From the NCBI GenBank assembly GCA_036387475.1, contig DASVTR010000018.1:124001-188000 (forward strand): DNA of 64,000 nucleotides. Reading direction: 5' to 3'. The position numbers were made by a program, and so were the translations under genes. The notes beneath the pieces are model-generated. The model worked only from the letters and a program-made list of their open reading frames with translations, had not been told where the DNA came from and ran no database searches. Numbering within the stretch: position 1 is the stretch's first letter; the number at the start of each line of letters is the position of its first letter. This DNA is from DASVTR01 sp036387475. Lineage in GTDB: Bacteria; Acidobacteriota; Blastocatellia; Pyrinomonadales; Pyrinomonadaceae. Positions 51,876-60,633 of this stretch are shown here, in pieces.

Positions 51876-52541
51876 ATGCGACGGATACTTAGGGAAAACG
51901 GTCTCTCTATTGTTCTGTTTCTACTCTTTTTCTTTAGTTTGGTGGGCCAGACCCTGACAGGACACAAGGAATATAACGACGATCAGCAAGAGCACGGACA
52001 GCCGACCGCCAGCTTCGGTGAATATCTAACGAGCGGCCACTTTGTCGAAGCAACCTTTGAAAATTGGGAGAGCGAATTTCTGCAAATGGCGGCCTATGTT
52101 GTGTTCACCATCTTTCTCTATCAGAAAGGTTCTTCGGAATCCAAGAAGCCTGATGCGGTGGAAAGGGTTGACCTCATTTCCAAACAAGCGCGTAAGGAAA
52201 AGGACACGCCCTGGCCCGTGCGTCGCGGCGGCTTCATTCTTAAGCTTTACGAAAACTCTCTGGCTCTGGCTTTCGTGCTGCTCTTCCTCGCGTCATTTCT
52301 TTTGCACGCCTATGGGGGCGTGCAAGAATACAATCAGGATCAGCTAGAGCACGGCGGGCAGGCCGTTTCGATGATGCAATACATGGGCACATCACGTTTC
52401 TGGTTTGAGTCATTCCAGAATTGGCAGAGCGAGTTTTTCTCTATCGGGTTAATGGTGGTCTTAAGCATTTTCCTGCGGCAGAAGGGATCGCCCGAATCCA
52501 AGCCGGTTGACAGTCCGCACAGCGACACCGGAAACGACTAG
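51876..52541 (+). CDS. DUF6766-like membrane protein with internal duplication
   Basis: 221 aa with AGGGAGG before the ATG. Four predicted membrane helices arise from a duplicated unit: GHKEYNDDQQEHGQP then EATFENWESEFLQMAAYVVFTIFLYQKGSSESK in the first half, and GVQEYNQDQLEHGGQA then ESFQNWQSEFFSIGLMVVLSIFLRQKGSPESK in the second. The family function is unknown. Confidence 0.82.
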   Translation: MRRILRENGLSIVLFLLFFFSLVGQTLTGHKEYNDDQQEHGQPTASFGEYLTSGHFVEATFENWESEFLQMAAYVVFTIFLYQKGSSESKKPDAVERVDLISKQARKEKDTPWPVRRGGFILKLYENSLALAFVLLFLASFLLHAYGGVQEYNQDQLEHGGQAVSMMQYMGTSRFWFESFQNWQSEFFSIGLMVVLSIFLRQKGSPESKPVDSPHSDTGND

Positions 52542-52542
52542 G

Positions 52543-52637
52543 GAGGTAAAAAGGCAAAGGGCAAAAGTTGAGGGGAAGCCACTTTTTAATAAAAGTTGAC
52601 TTCCCCTCACTTTTGCTTTTTTCTTTTGCCTTCTTTA
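52543..52637. repeat. Variable-arm stem-loop element (E18), GGCAAAAG type
   Basis: The 5' arm (about 52544-52566) is GGAGGTAAAAAGGCAAAGGGCAAAAG-type. Inner AGGGGAAG (about 52571-52578) pairs with CTTCCCCT (about 52600-52607) around CTTTTTAATAAAAG. The 3' arm (about 52609-52633) ends in TTTTGCC. The gene on the right, S41 protease, runs toward it, so it can serve both transcripts as terminator. Confidence 0.8.
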
Positions 52638-54368
52638 GGGTTCTTTGCGAGCGCGCAGGGCCGTCATCGCTAATTCTCTGGCGCGTGGCATGACCTCTAC
52701 GGCTTTGGCGACCTGCGGGTCGTCGTTGATGAGAACCTGATCGGCTGCGACCCTGCCGTAGGCGGCAGTAATCAGATTAAAGCGCAACTGGACTTCGATG
52801 AAAGCGCGCTGGCGGTCTAGTTGCGGCGCGAGCGCTTTCCAGTCGGGCTGGCGCGCGACGTATTCCTTGAAGGCTTTATAGAGCGCTTCGTTAACCGGAT
52901 AATCCGTCGGCAAAAGCTTGTGATTGTAGTCGGTGACGCGCGATACCTTGTAGGCATCGAAGCCCGGAATGCGACCATTCACGACTTCGCGCGCAAAGAA
53001 GAAGAGCGGATTCAGCAGGCGTATGTTCGCCGCGTTGAGCGTGCGCGGCTTGACCACCTCGTCCGGCATAATGCCGCCGCCGCCATAGACCGGGCGGCCA
53101 GTATCTGTGCGGCTCTCCGGGCCTGTCGGCTTCGGCTGCTCTTTCTTCTCCAGATTAATAGAGCCGCCGCGCGTGTAGTAATCGTAAAAGCCGCCGTTTG
53201 AGTAGTCGCGCTGAATCAGTCGGCCCGATGGCGTGAAATACTTGGCGGTCGTCAGCGTTAATCCCGCTCCGTAGTCAAGCGGAAAGATGCCCTGCACGAG
53301 TCCCTTGCCGAAGCTCGGCTGGCCGACGATTAATGCGCGGTCGTGATCCTGCATCGCGCCTGCGACGATTTCGGAAGCAGAGGCACTGCCTCCGTTGACT
53401 AGAATGACGAGCGGCGTCTGCGTCGGCGCGAGATTTCTGGCCTTATACTCGGCGTCGCCCAAACCGTTGCGCCCTTTTTGGGTCAGAATCAATTGGCCGC
53501 GCCGCAGGAATTTGTCGGAGACGCGGATGGCCTGATCCAGAAAGCCGCCGGGATTGCCGCGCAAATCGAGCACCAAGGAAGTCATGCCCTGCGTTTGCAG
53601 AAATTCGAGAGCGGCCTGCAATTCGTCTGTCGTCGTATAGTTGAAACCGTTCGTCATGGCGATGTAGCCGACGCCCGGCTTTAACATGTAAGCGTCTGGG
53701 ATGGAAGGCTGCGGCACGGCGTCGCGCGTTATCTCGACCATCTCAGGCCGATGCGTCGCCGCCCGCTCGACCAGTATTTTGACCTGCGAGCCGCGCGGCC
53801 CGCGTATCTTGTCGCGGACTTCGAGAGAACCTTTGCCGCGCATGTCAATACCGTCAACACTGACGATGCGGTCGCCAAAACGCAAGCCCGCGCGCGCCGC
53901 CGGTGAATTTTCAAAGGTCGCAAGGATATAGGTATCCGTCTGCTCGCCCATCGCTTGATTGCCGATGCTTGCTCCGATACCGTAATACTCCGAGCGCTGG
54001 TCTGTCTTTAACTCGTCAAACTCTTCGCGGTCGTAATAGTTCGAGTGCGGGTCTAAGGAACGCAGCATGCCGATGATCGAAGATTTGAAGACGGCGTTGT
54101 AGTCCAGCTTATTGCCGTCAACGTAATTCTCTTCAATGATCGTCAGCGCCTCCGCAAAATCCTTTTCGACTGCGGCGGTCGCTTCATTGGGCAGGCGCGA
54201 GCGCGCCGCGCGACGACCGAGAATGGAAGTGCTGTTGGAACGCGTCCCCGGCATGTCGCTGCGCCCCGTGCTCGGCGGCGGCGGCGTTTGCTGTGCGGAG
54301 ACGAAGAGGGGGAGCGTCAGAGCGACAAGAAGGAGCGCTACCAGAGCCGTCGTAAATCTGTTCTTCAC
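52635..54368 (-). CDS. ctpA: S41-family C-terminal processing peptidase (CtpA-like)
   Basis: 577 aa. Signal sequence MKNRFTTALVALLLVALTLPLFVSAQ. PDZ domain (GIGASIGNQAMGEQTDTYILATFENSPAARAGLRFGDRIVSVDGID). S41 catalytic region: GSASASEIVAGAMQDHDRALIVGQPSFGKGLVQ with the catalytic Ser and Lys. It degrades or trims exported proteins with non-polar C-termini. A long C-terminal extension (about 440-577) is unusual. Confidence 0.92.
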   Translation of the reverse strand: MKNRFTTALVALLLVALTLPLFVSAQQTPPPPSTGRSDMPGTRSNSTSILGRRAARSRLPNEATAAVEKDFAEALTIIEENYVDGNKLDYNAVFKSSIIGMLRSLDPHSNYYDREEFDELKTDQRSEYYGIGASIGNQAMGEQTDTYILATFENSPAARAGLRFGDRIVSVDGIDMRGKGSLEVRDKIRGPRGSQVKILVERAATHRPEMVEITRDAVPQPSIPDAYMLKPGVGYIAMTNGFNYTTTDELQAALEFLQTQGMTSLVLDLRGNPGGFLDQAIRVSDKFLRRGQLILTQKGRNGLGDAEYKARNLAPTQTPLVILVNGGSASASEIVAGAMQDHDRALIVGQPSFGKGLVQGIFPLDYGAGLTLTTAKYFTPSGRLIQRDYSNGGFYDYYTRGGSINLEKKEQPKPTGPESRTDTGRPVYGGGGIMPDEVVKPRTLNAANIRLLNPLFFFAREVVNGRIPGFDAYKVSRVTDYNHKLLPTDYPVNEALYKAFKEYVARQPDWKALAPQLDRQRAFIEVQLRFNLITAAYGRVAADQVLINDDPQVAKAVEVMPRARELAMTALRARKEP

Positions 54369-54489
54369 TGCTACAAGCCTCTTAAAAATTGGGTCTCAAG
54401 AAACCAAAGCGCCGCTCGTTTCTAAACTTGCCGGGCGGCGTCCTGCTGAACGAACTAGCCGTTTGCATAGTAACGGATGCGGACGAAGG

Positions 54490-54590
54490 CAGCAAGGTTG
54501 TAAGGCAAGGACGAACGTGGAACGCTGAACGAGGAATGAAAGACTAGCTTTTTACAGTTCATCGTTCATCGTTCCGCCTTCATAGTTTTC
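54490..54590. repeat. Variable-arm stem-loop element (E19), GATGAACG type
   Basis: The 5' arm (about 54508-54538) is GACGAACGTGGAACGCTGAACGAGG-type. The core is AAAGACTAGCTTTTTACA (54539-54556). The 3' arm (about 54557-54583) is TTCATCGTTCATCGTTCCGCC-type. Sister of E9 at 27.7 kb, with almost the same 5' arm. Confidence 0.85.
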
Positions 54591-54678
54591 GCGTGCGCTC
54601 TGACGGCTCATTCTGTACAATAGCCGTCCGCTCGTGAACCGAGAAGATTAGTCTTTAGAGGCGAAGGAGAAGCTCTAC

Positions 54679-55497
54679 ATGGCGCAGTCGGATGCAGCGT
54701 TCGCAGCCGCAAGCGTGCTCCCTGATTTATGGTCGTCAATCAAACCGGACACGACCTGGAAGGGTCGGACGGGGCGCGGCGTGCGTGTCGCCGTCGTTGA
54801 TAGCGGAATAGATACACAGCATCCGGATTTGCTGGGGAAAGTGAAAGGCTCTGTCGAAGCCTACGTCGAGGGGGGGAAAGTGAACTTTCGCCCGTCGGAG
54901 TCGGGCGACGCGGCGGGCCACGGCACTGCCTGCGCCGGAATCATCACCTCGATTGCCCCGGACGTTGACCTCTACAGCGTCAAGGTGCTCGGCGCGAACG
55001 CTTCCGGCTCTGGCGAAATGTTTCTGGCCGGACTTGATTACGCCATCAAGCAGAAGATGCAGGTCATCAATCTCTCTCTGGGAACGACGAAGCCGCAGTA
55101 TCACGGGCCGCTACACGACCTGCTCGACCGCGCCTATCACGCGGGCTGCATCGTCGCCGCCGCCGCCAACAATCTGCCGCAGCCGAGTTTTCCATCCATC
55201 TTTTCTTCCTCGCTCGTCTCGGTCGTCAAAAACAACAGCACAGACCCGTTTAAGTTCGGCTATCGTTACGGCGAGGTCATAGAGTTGGTCGCGCCCGGCG
55301 TGCAGGTCAGAACGACCTGGCCCGGCGGCGGCTATCGACAGATTACAGGCAATAGCTTTGCCTGCCCGGCCATCGTCGGCATCATTGCCCTGATAATGGA
55401 GGCGTATCCAGACCTGACGCCCTTTCAGGCCAAAACAATTCTTTACGCCATCGCCCGCCAGAACCAACAAGAGACTGACACGGGCAAGCAATCATAG
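54679..55497 (+). CDS. S8-family subtilisin-like serine protease without signal peptide
   Basis: 272 aa. The triad is Asp41 (VAVVDSGID), His81 (GHGTACAGI) and Ser226 (GNSFACP); AAANN near 161-165 provides the oxyanion Asn. The start is compact, with no signal or clear propeptide, so it may act in the cytoplasm or exit non-classically. It lies before a P-domain protein and the possible RiPP region. Cytosolic subtilisins process peptides in some RiPP pathways (established); its role here is inference. Confidence 0.85.
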   Translation: MAQSDAAFAAASVLPDLWSSIKPDTTWKGRTGRGVRVAVVDSGIDTQHPDLLGKVKGSVEAYVEGGKVNFRPSESGDAAGHGTACAGIITSIAPDVDLYSVKVLGANASGSGEMFLAGLDYAIKQKMQVINLSLGTTKPQYHGPLHDLLDRAYHAGCIVAAAANNLPQPSFPSIFSSSLVSVVKNNSTDPFKFGYRYGEVIELVAPGVQVRTTWPGGGYRQITGNSFACPAIVGIIALIMEAYPDLTPFQAKTILYAIARQNQQETDTGKQS

Positions 55498-55611
55498 CGC
55501 TCAGCCTCTCAGGCACTAACTCTAGATTGTCGCACTAAAGCCTCAACTGACGCGTGCCATCGCGTGAATTAGCTTGCAGTCTTTCTTACTAATGGTTGTT
55601 CACTAACGCTA

Positions 55612-55690
55612 AGGGGAAGCCAACTCTTAATTAAATTGGCTTCCCCTCACTGTTGCCTTTGACCTTTTTAGTTGTGCCTTCTCCCTTCTT
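55612..55690. repeat. Variable-arm stem-loop element (E20), GGGGAAGCC type
   Basis: GGGGAAGCCAA (55613-55623) pairs with TTGGCTTCCCC (about 55636-55646) around CTCTTAATTAAA. A 3' arm of TGCCTTTGACCTTTTTAG type follows; the 5' arm is missing. The inner palindrome is shared with E18 and E21. It follows the S8 protease gene and faces the 55689 gene end. Confidence 0.75.
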
Positions 55691-57692
55691 ACGGTTGCGG
55701 GAAATAAGCCGACGGGACGGGCACGTCCGTTCCGAGTCCAAGATTGAACATCGCTCCTGCGTTGTCAGAGCTACGGATGATGTACCAGTTACCTTCTGAT
55801 GAACGCCAGACGGCGATGTCATACTTGGCGTCGGCGTCATACTTGCCCGGCACAGGAGTGTCGGTTGAGAGTCCCCAATTGCGTACAGTCTGGCGATTAT
55901 CCGACGAGCGCAGGATATACCAGTTGCCTTCATTGCCTCTCCAGACGGCGATGTCTGCCTTGCGGTCGCCATCGTAGTCTGCGGGCACGAGCTTATCGCC
56001 TGACTGGCCGAAGCTGACGACACGCCCGAAGCCTGTGAAGCTGTCAATGATGTACCAAGCGCCCTCGCTCGGACGAAAGACGGCGATGTCTGTCTTGCCG
56101 TCGCCGTCGTAGTCTGCGGGTATGGGCGTGTCGCTACTCAGCCCCCAGTTGCGCACAGCCGAGCCGCCGCTATTAAACCTGATATACCAGTTACCCTCGA
56201 AGGGTCGCCAGACGGCGTAGTCAGTCAGCGCATCGCCGTCATAGTCGCCCGGCACGGGCACATCGCCATTCATGCCCCAGCCGACGAGGAACGGCGAAGC
56301 GCCGAGAGTCGGGTCAGGCAGGATGTACCAGTTGCCTTCAGGCTCGCGCCAGACGGCGATGTCGGTTAACTGTGTGCCTCCGTAATTGCCCGGCACGGCG
56401 ATGTCGCCCAGCGCGCCCTGCCCCCAATCGTTGATGAAGGTAATCAACCCGTCACTGCTTCTGCGGATAAACCAGTTGCCGTTAGATTGACGCCAGACCG
56501 AGACATCAGATTGCGCGTCGTTATCAAAGTCTGCGCGGGCGGCGGTCGCATCGTAAGAGACGTTGAAGTCGTCAATGGCGAGGCCGGAACGATTCGTTGT
56601 CGCGTTGCTTTCAAGATGAAAGCGCAACTCCACTATCTTGCCGCCAAAATCCGAAATGTCATACTCCATCAAGCCCCATCCGGCAGCGATGCCGATGCTT
56701 GATGGAGCGGTGCCGACCGAGCGCGTCATGTCCCCGCCCTTCCACTCCCACAGGCGGCGGTAGTTAGACGGATTGCTGACCTCGCGCACTTCTACGTAAG
56801 CCGTGTCCTCCGAAGCCGTGCCCATCTGATACTTCTGCGCCCACTGAGCCGTGATGTAACGCCCGGCGGCTGCGCCCGTCAGGTCAACGGAGGGCGATAA
56901 CAGGTCTTGACTACTGCTGGCGTTGTAAGTGCCCGTCAGGTCTGTCTTGAAGCAGTTTGACCCGCTGTTGCAGCCCGTGATGGGCGCTGAGCCGCCCGAA
57001 GGCGTGCCGCGCGCCCACTCGTCAGCCGTGCCTGAATGAGTGAAGCCCGCGTTGCCTGTTTCAAAATCGGTGCTGAAGACGGAGGTTGAACTCGCGGCGC
57101 GGCGAAGCTGCGGCTCTTCGCAAACCGTCAGACTCCATGAATTGACCGTGCCCGTGTTTGTTGACATATCGTCGCGCACACGTAGCGTCCAAGTGCCGTT
57201 CGCCGCCTGGCCCTCGAAGAAGTCGAGCCGCGTGAAGGACTCCGGCGTGTAATGCATCCCACTATCAATGCCGTATAAGGCCACCGGTACTGCCGCCTCG
57301 TCGTCAAGAATCAGGTTAAACTGCGGAGCGGTTGCGCTCGAGTTCGGCGGGTCGTCAAAGAGCACGACCTCGTCGCCCTGCGGGTCGAGCAGGCTCACGT
57401 CCAAATCCGTCAGGAGCGTGTGCGTCGCGTTGAGCGAGAGTTGTAGGTTGCTGATGATTTTAGAGTCGGGCACGGAGAGCGTGAAATCCGTCGAGGCGGC
57501 GTCGGCAATCGCGCCCGTCGTGCCACCCGTGTAGGTCGTGCACTTGCGGAGATTGCCGGAAATGACACTGACGCTCAACTGATAGGTGAAGGTCGAATTG
57601 GGCGTGCCTGTGCCCGCGTCAACGAGGGTTGTCCTTGAACATGCACGACGCTTGCTGCGGCGTGCGCTAAAATGGCGATGGAAGATGCTCAA
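55689..57692 (-). CDS. Proprotein-convertase P-domain/FG-GAP-like repeat protein, 5' truncated
   Basis: About 667 aa from a weak TTG at 57692; an in-frame stop lies 18 nt upstream and no signal peptide is present, so the 5' end looks lost. An N-terminal P-domain-like beta sandwich (FTLSVPDSKIISNLQLSLNATHTLLTDLDVSLLDPQGDEVVLFDDP) is followed by an Ig/jelly-roll-like region. Six tandem repeats of about 48 aa then follow, each with YDGDxxTDIAVWRPSEGNWYI-type Asp-rich calcium-like loops. Secreted surface protein relatives are expected. Confidence 0.7.
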   Translation of the reverse strand: MSIFHRHFSARRSKRRACSRTTLVDAGTGTPNSTFTYQLSVSVISGNLRKCTTYTGGTTGAIADAASTDFTLSVPDSKIISNLQLSLNATHTLLTDLDVSLLDPQGDEVVLFDDPPNSSATAPQFNLILDDEAAVPVALYGIDSGMHYTPESFTRLDFFEGQAANGTWTLRVRDDMSTNTGTVNSWSLTVCEEPQLRRAASSTSVFSTDFETGNAGFTHSGTADEWARGTPSGGSAPITGCNSGSNCFKTDLTGTYNASSSQDLLSPSVDLTGAAAGRYITAQWAQKYQMGTASEDTAYVEVREVSNPSNYRRLWEWKGGDMTRSVGTAPSSIGIAAGWGLMEYDISDFGGKIVELRFHLESNATTNRSGLAIDDFNVSYDATAARADFDNDAQSDVSVWRQSNGNWFIRRSSDGLITFINDWGQGALGDIAVPGNYGGTQLTDIAVWREPEGNWYILPDPTLGASPFLVGWGMNGDVPVPGDYDGDALTDYAVWRPFEGNWYIRFNSGGSAVRNWGLSSDTPIPADYDGDGKTDIAVFRPSEGAWYIIDSFTGFGRVVSFGQSGDKLVPADYDGDRKADIAVWRGNEGNWYILRSSDNRQTVRNWGLSTDTPVPGKYDADAKYDIAVWRSSEGNWYIIRSSDNAGAMFNLGLGTDVPVPSAYFPQP

Positions 57693-58026
57693 AGCTCTAT
57701 GAACAACGCATCAGGCTTTGAAACGTTATGCCACAGGTTTTAGGAGACTCTGCCTCTGTGTGGAGCTGAATCAGTGTCCCCTGCCACAGGAAACCCGATA
57801 TGTTCTATGCCGGATGGACTGCTTCCCTACCGATGCTCGTGAGTTGAAATGTTATGTTACCAAAAAAAGCGAGACGCCGATGTATTGAGCGGAGCTTATA
57901 AGGGTTGAACCGGCATGTCAATAAAAAGCCGGTAAAAATAAGAGGCAAAAGTTTGGTGGAAACAGCTTTAATAAAACGCTGGCTTCCCCCGCACTTTTGC
58001 CTTTTACCTTTTTACTTTTACCTTCC
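57693..58026. other. Intergenic region of about 330 bp
   Basis: It holds the lost 5' end of the 55689 gene, if present, as unrecognisable sequence, plus element E21 at the right. No promoter or gene was identified. Confidence 0.4.
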
Positions 58027-58027
58027 T
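57925..58027. repeat. Variable-arm stem-loop element (E21), GGCAAAAG type
   Basis: AAATAAGAGGCAAAAGTTTGGTGGAAAC-like 5' arm (about 57938-57963), core CAGCTTTAATAAAACGCTGG (57963-57982), and CTTCCCCCGCACTTTTGCCTTTTACC-type 3' arm (about 57983-58010). The right arm lies next to the ABC transporter stop. Confidence 0.75.
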
Positions 58028-60123
58028 TAGACCATCTTCACTTTCATGCCCGGCGGCGGTGCGCCCTTCTGTGGAACGCCGAGCGGCATCGCGCCTGCGT
58101 CGTCGCCGCGCGAGCGCAGGAGCGACGGGTCGACGTTCTTTAGATTGTAGAGCGTCTTGTAGAGTCCTTCGCGGTTGATGAGTTCTTCGTGCGTGCCTTC
58201 GTCCGCGACGCGACCGTCTTTAAGAACGATGATGCGGTCGGCGACTGCGGCGACGAAGTTGAGGTCGTGGCTGATGACGATGCAGGTGCGGTCTTTCGCG
58301 TATTCGCGGATGACCGTAATCAGTCGGTTGCGTTGGTCGGCGTCCAAGTTTTCCGTCGGTTCATCTAACAATAGCACTTCCGGCTTTCTGAGCAGGCAAC
58401 GCGCCAACGCAATCAATCTCTTCTGCCCGCCCGACGGCACGGAGACATCAACGACTGTCTCATAGCCCTGCGGCATACGCTGCGGGTCAACGATGACATC
58501 GTGAATGTGGGCCAATCGGCAGGCTTCTTCAATCTCCGCGTCGGTCGCTCCCTCTTTGCCGAGGCGCACGTTTTCCCTGATTGTCTCCTTTAGGAAAAAC
58601 GGGAACTGCGAGAGCTTTGAGACCTGCTCTCTTAAAGACGAGAGCGTAAAGTCGGAGATGTCTTTGCCTTCAATCAGGATGCGGCCTTCGCTTGGGTCTA
58701 AGAAGCGCAGGATGCAATTCATAATCGTTGACTTGCCGCAGCCGATTGGGCCAACAAAGGCGACCGTTTCGCCTTCGCGGATGTGAAACGACATGCCGTT
58801 TAAGACCTTCTGCGTCGGCGAGTAGCCGAAGTGCACATTCTCAAAAGTGATGTCTCCGTGCACCTCGCCCAAGTCTTTCGCGCCGGGTTTCTCGACGACC
58901 GTTGACTTGGTGTCGAGCAGTTGGTAGGTCGAGACGACGTTCGGCACGAGCGATTGATAATCCGTGTAAGACTTAATCAAGCGTTGCACTGGGCCAAACA
59001 TCTGCGGCACAAACTGTACGAAGACGATGATGCTGGCGATGGTCAGGCCGAGGGTGCGGCCAAACATGATGCCGACGAGCAGGACGAGAGCAGTGCTGAG
59101 CGCAATGAAGATTTGCGCGCCGCTCGCGCCAGCATAAACCCAGGCGATCATTTCCGCGTTGAAGCGGGCGGAAGCCTTCGAGACGGCGTTAAAGCGTGCG
59201 CTGCGCTTTTTCTGCGCGTTGAAGACCTGTATGTCGGCCATGCCGCTGATGGTCTCTTCGAGTTCAGCGCCGAGGTCGCGCCCGCTCAGGGCCATCTGCA
59301 TCGCGGATTTTTGCAGCTTCCCGCTCGTGTAGCGAAACATCAATAGCGCCAGCGGCCCCAACGCAATCGCCACCAGCGTCATCTTCCAACTCAAGCCAAG
59401 CAGATAAACGAAGGCGATGAGCAGCACGATGGCGTCAATCAAAGGCGTCAAAAGCACCTGCGTCAAAAGGCGCTGTACGCCGCTCGATTCCGAAGAGACG
59501 CGCTGCATCAACGCGCCGGTCTTGCCGCCAGTGAAGAAATCGAGCGAGAGCGATTGCATGTGGTCGTAGACCTGCTGCCGTATGTCCGTGATTAAGCGCT
59601 GGTCGAGTTTCGAGTCGAGCCAAGCGCGGATGAAGCTGGTCACGTGTGAGAGGACGAGCGCACACGCCCAGATGGCGAAGATGGTGGCGAAGGTCAGGGG
59701 CGTGGCGAGCCAGCCTTGCAGGCCCGTTAACTCAGAGGCGTTCGGCTTGCTGTAAAGTCTTCCGGGCAGCGTCCAGATTTGATCCCACTGTTCGGGACGG
59801 GCTGCCACGCCGCCGAGGATTGCCATTAATGGGCCGAAGGCGGCGCTGTAGACGAAAGGAATCAAGGTCGTCAGTAAAGCCAGCAGGATTGACAGCGCGA
59901 CGAGTCCCTTATGATTACCGAGCAGGCCGAGAGCGCGTTTGATGTAGGGACGCGCGCTCATCTTCCCGCCGGAGAGCGGCATTCCCATCATCGCTCCCGG
60001 CGGCATCCCGCCCGGCGGTGGGCCAACAGCTTTTCCGGCGGGCAACGGTTGTCCCGGCCCGTTCATAGGTTTTCCGGTAGGCATCCCCGGAGGCATGTCA
60101 GGAGGCTGCGGTGCGGTTGCCAT
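58027..60123 (-). CDS. ABC transporter, fused membrane and ATPase domains
   Basis: 698 aa from ATG at 60123 with AAGAGGA upstream. A Met/Gly/Pro-rich N-terminus of about 60 residues precedes six membrane helices (LVALSILLALLTTLIPFVYSAAFGPLMAI, LITDIRQQVYDHMQSLSLDFF). The ATPase has Walker A GPIGCGKST, signature PSGGQKR (normally LSGGQ) and Walker B VLLLDEPTENLD. It is an exporter-type homodimer. No C39 peptidase domain is present. It sits downstream of the Cys/Tyr-rich peptide gene, separated by a terminator. Confidence 0.9.
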   Translation of the reverse strand: MATAPQPPDMPPGMPTGKPMNGPGQPLPAGKAVGPPPGGMPPGAMMGMPLSGGKMSARPYIKRALGLLGNHKGLVALSILLALLTTLIPFVYSAAFGPLMAILGGVAARPEQWDQIWTLPGRLYSKPNASELTGLQGWLATPLTFATIFAIWACALVLSHVTSFIRAWLDSKLDQRLITDIRQQVYDHMQSLSLDFFTGGKTGALMQRVSSESSGVQRLLTQVLLTPLIDAIVLLIAFVYLLGLSWKMTLVAIALGPLALLMFRYTSGKLQKSAMQMALSGRDLGAELEETISGMADIQVFNAQKKRSARFNAVSKASARFNAEMIAWVYAGASGAQIFIALSTALVLLVGIMFGRTLGLTIASIIVFVQFVPQMFGPVQRLIKSYTDYQSLVPNVVSTYQLLDTKSTVVEKPGAKDLGEVHGDITFENVHFGYSPTQKVLNGMSFHIREGETVAFVGPIGCGKSTIMNCILRFLDPSEGRILIEGKDISDFTLSSLREQVSKLSQFPFFLKETIRENVRLGKEGATDAEIEEACRLAHIHDVIVDPQRMPQGYETVVDVSVPSGGQKRLIALARCLLRKPEVLLLDEPTENLDADQRNRLITVIREYAKDRTCIVISHDLNFVAAVADRIIVLKDGRVADEGTHEELINREGLYKTLYNLKNVDPSLLRSRGDDAGAMPLGVPQKGAPPPGMKVKMV

Positions 60124-60296
60124 AATAATCCTCTTTTTAGTTGGGCATGAAGATTCAAAAGAATGCTCAGACGAAGCGGGCCGTGAAGGCGTCTTCAAAA
60201 TCGCGAAAGCACGATAGGGCGCGCGAGCCGATACTTTACCTGAAGCCTCGGCGTTCGTCCAGAATGTATATCTGTTGGGGAAAGGGATGATGGAAC

Positions 60297-60342
60297 AAAA
60301 AAACGTGGGCGGGAAGAAAGCGCCATGGCATTCTTCCCGCCC
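60297..60342 (-). terminator. Intrinsic terminator after the small peptide gene
   Basis: On the minus strand GGGCGGGAAGAA (60342-60331) pairs perfectly with TTCTTCCCGCCC (60318-60307), loop 12 nt, and 3 bases later comes a run of seven T. It lies about 28 nt after the peptide stop and before the ABC gene. Confidence 0.88.
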
Positions 60343-60369
60343 GTTGACCGATCACTTGACCGGGCAATG

Positions 60370-60633
60370 TTAGCAGCGACAATAGTACCAATAGAGGATG
60401 TCGCCGGTCACTCTGTCGTAGATGTAGCAGATGCAGACATCATTGTAGGCTTGAACATCGCCTTCAACCTTGACCGCGCCGGGGGCATCTACCTGCTGGC
60501 CTTTGCTCGTGTCGCCTTCCGAAGAGGAGACCTTCTTCATTTCGATCTGCTCGAAACCTGAGAGTTGATCGTCCGGGACGTTGTAATAGGTTGGTTCTCC
60601 ACCTTCTTGGGGCAGTGTGCTCAGAATAGCCAT
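60370..60633 (-). CDS. Candidate RiPP precursor: small Cys/Tyr-rich peptide
   Basis: 87 aa with AAGGAG 12 nt upstream. The N-terminal 58 residues are acidic and leader-like (STLPQEGGEPTYYNVPDDQLSGFEQIEMKK). The C-terminal 28 are rich in Cys and aromatics: Cys67, Cys69, Cys85 and Cys87 as C-I-C and C-R-C pairs, with YIYDRVTGDILYWYY between. That leader/core layout, the strong terminator directly after the gene and an ABC exporter downstream suggest a ribosomally made, modified peptide. No modifying enzyme is recognised nearby. Confidence 0.6.
   Translation of the reverse strand: MAILSTLPQEGGEPTYYNVPDDQLSGFEQIEMKKVSSSEGDTSKGQQVDAPGAVKVEGDVQAYNDVCICYIYDRVTGDILYWYYCRC

Noticed and set aside
58027..60123. 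Peptidase-containing ABC transporter (C39)
   Set aside because: The N-terminus is Met/Gly/Pro-rich with no C39 Cys or GG-leader binding features.
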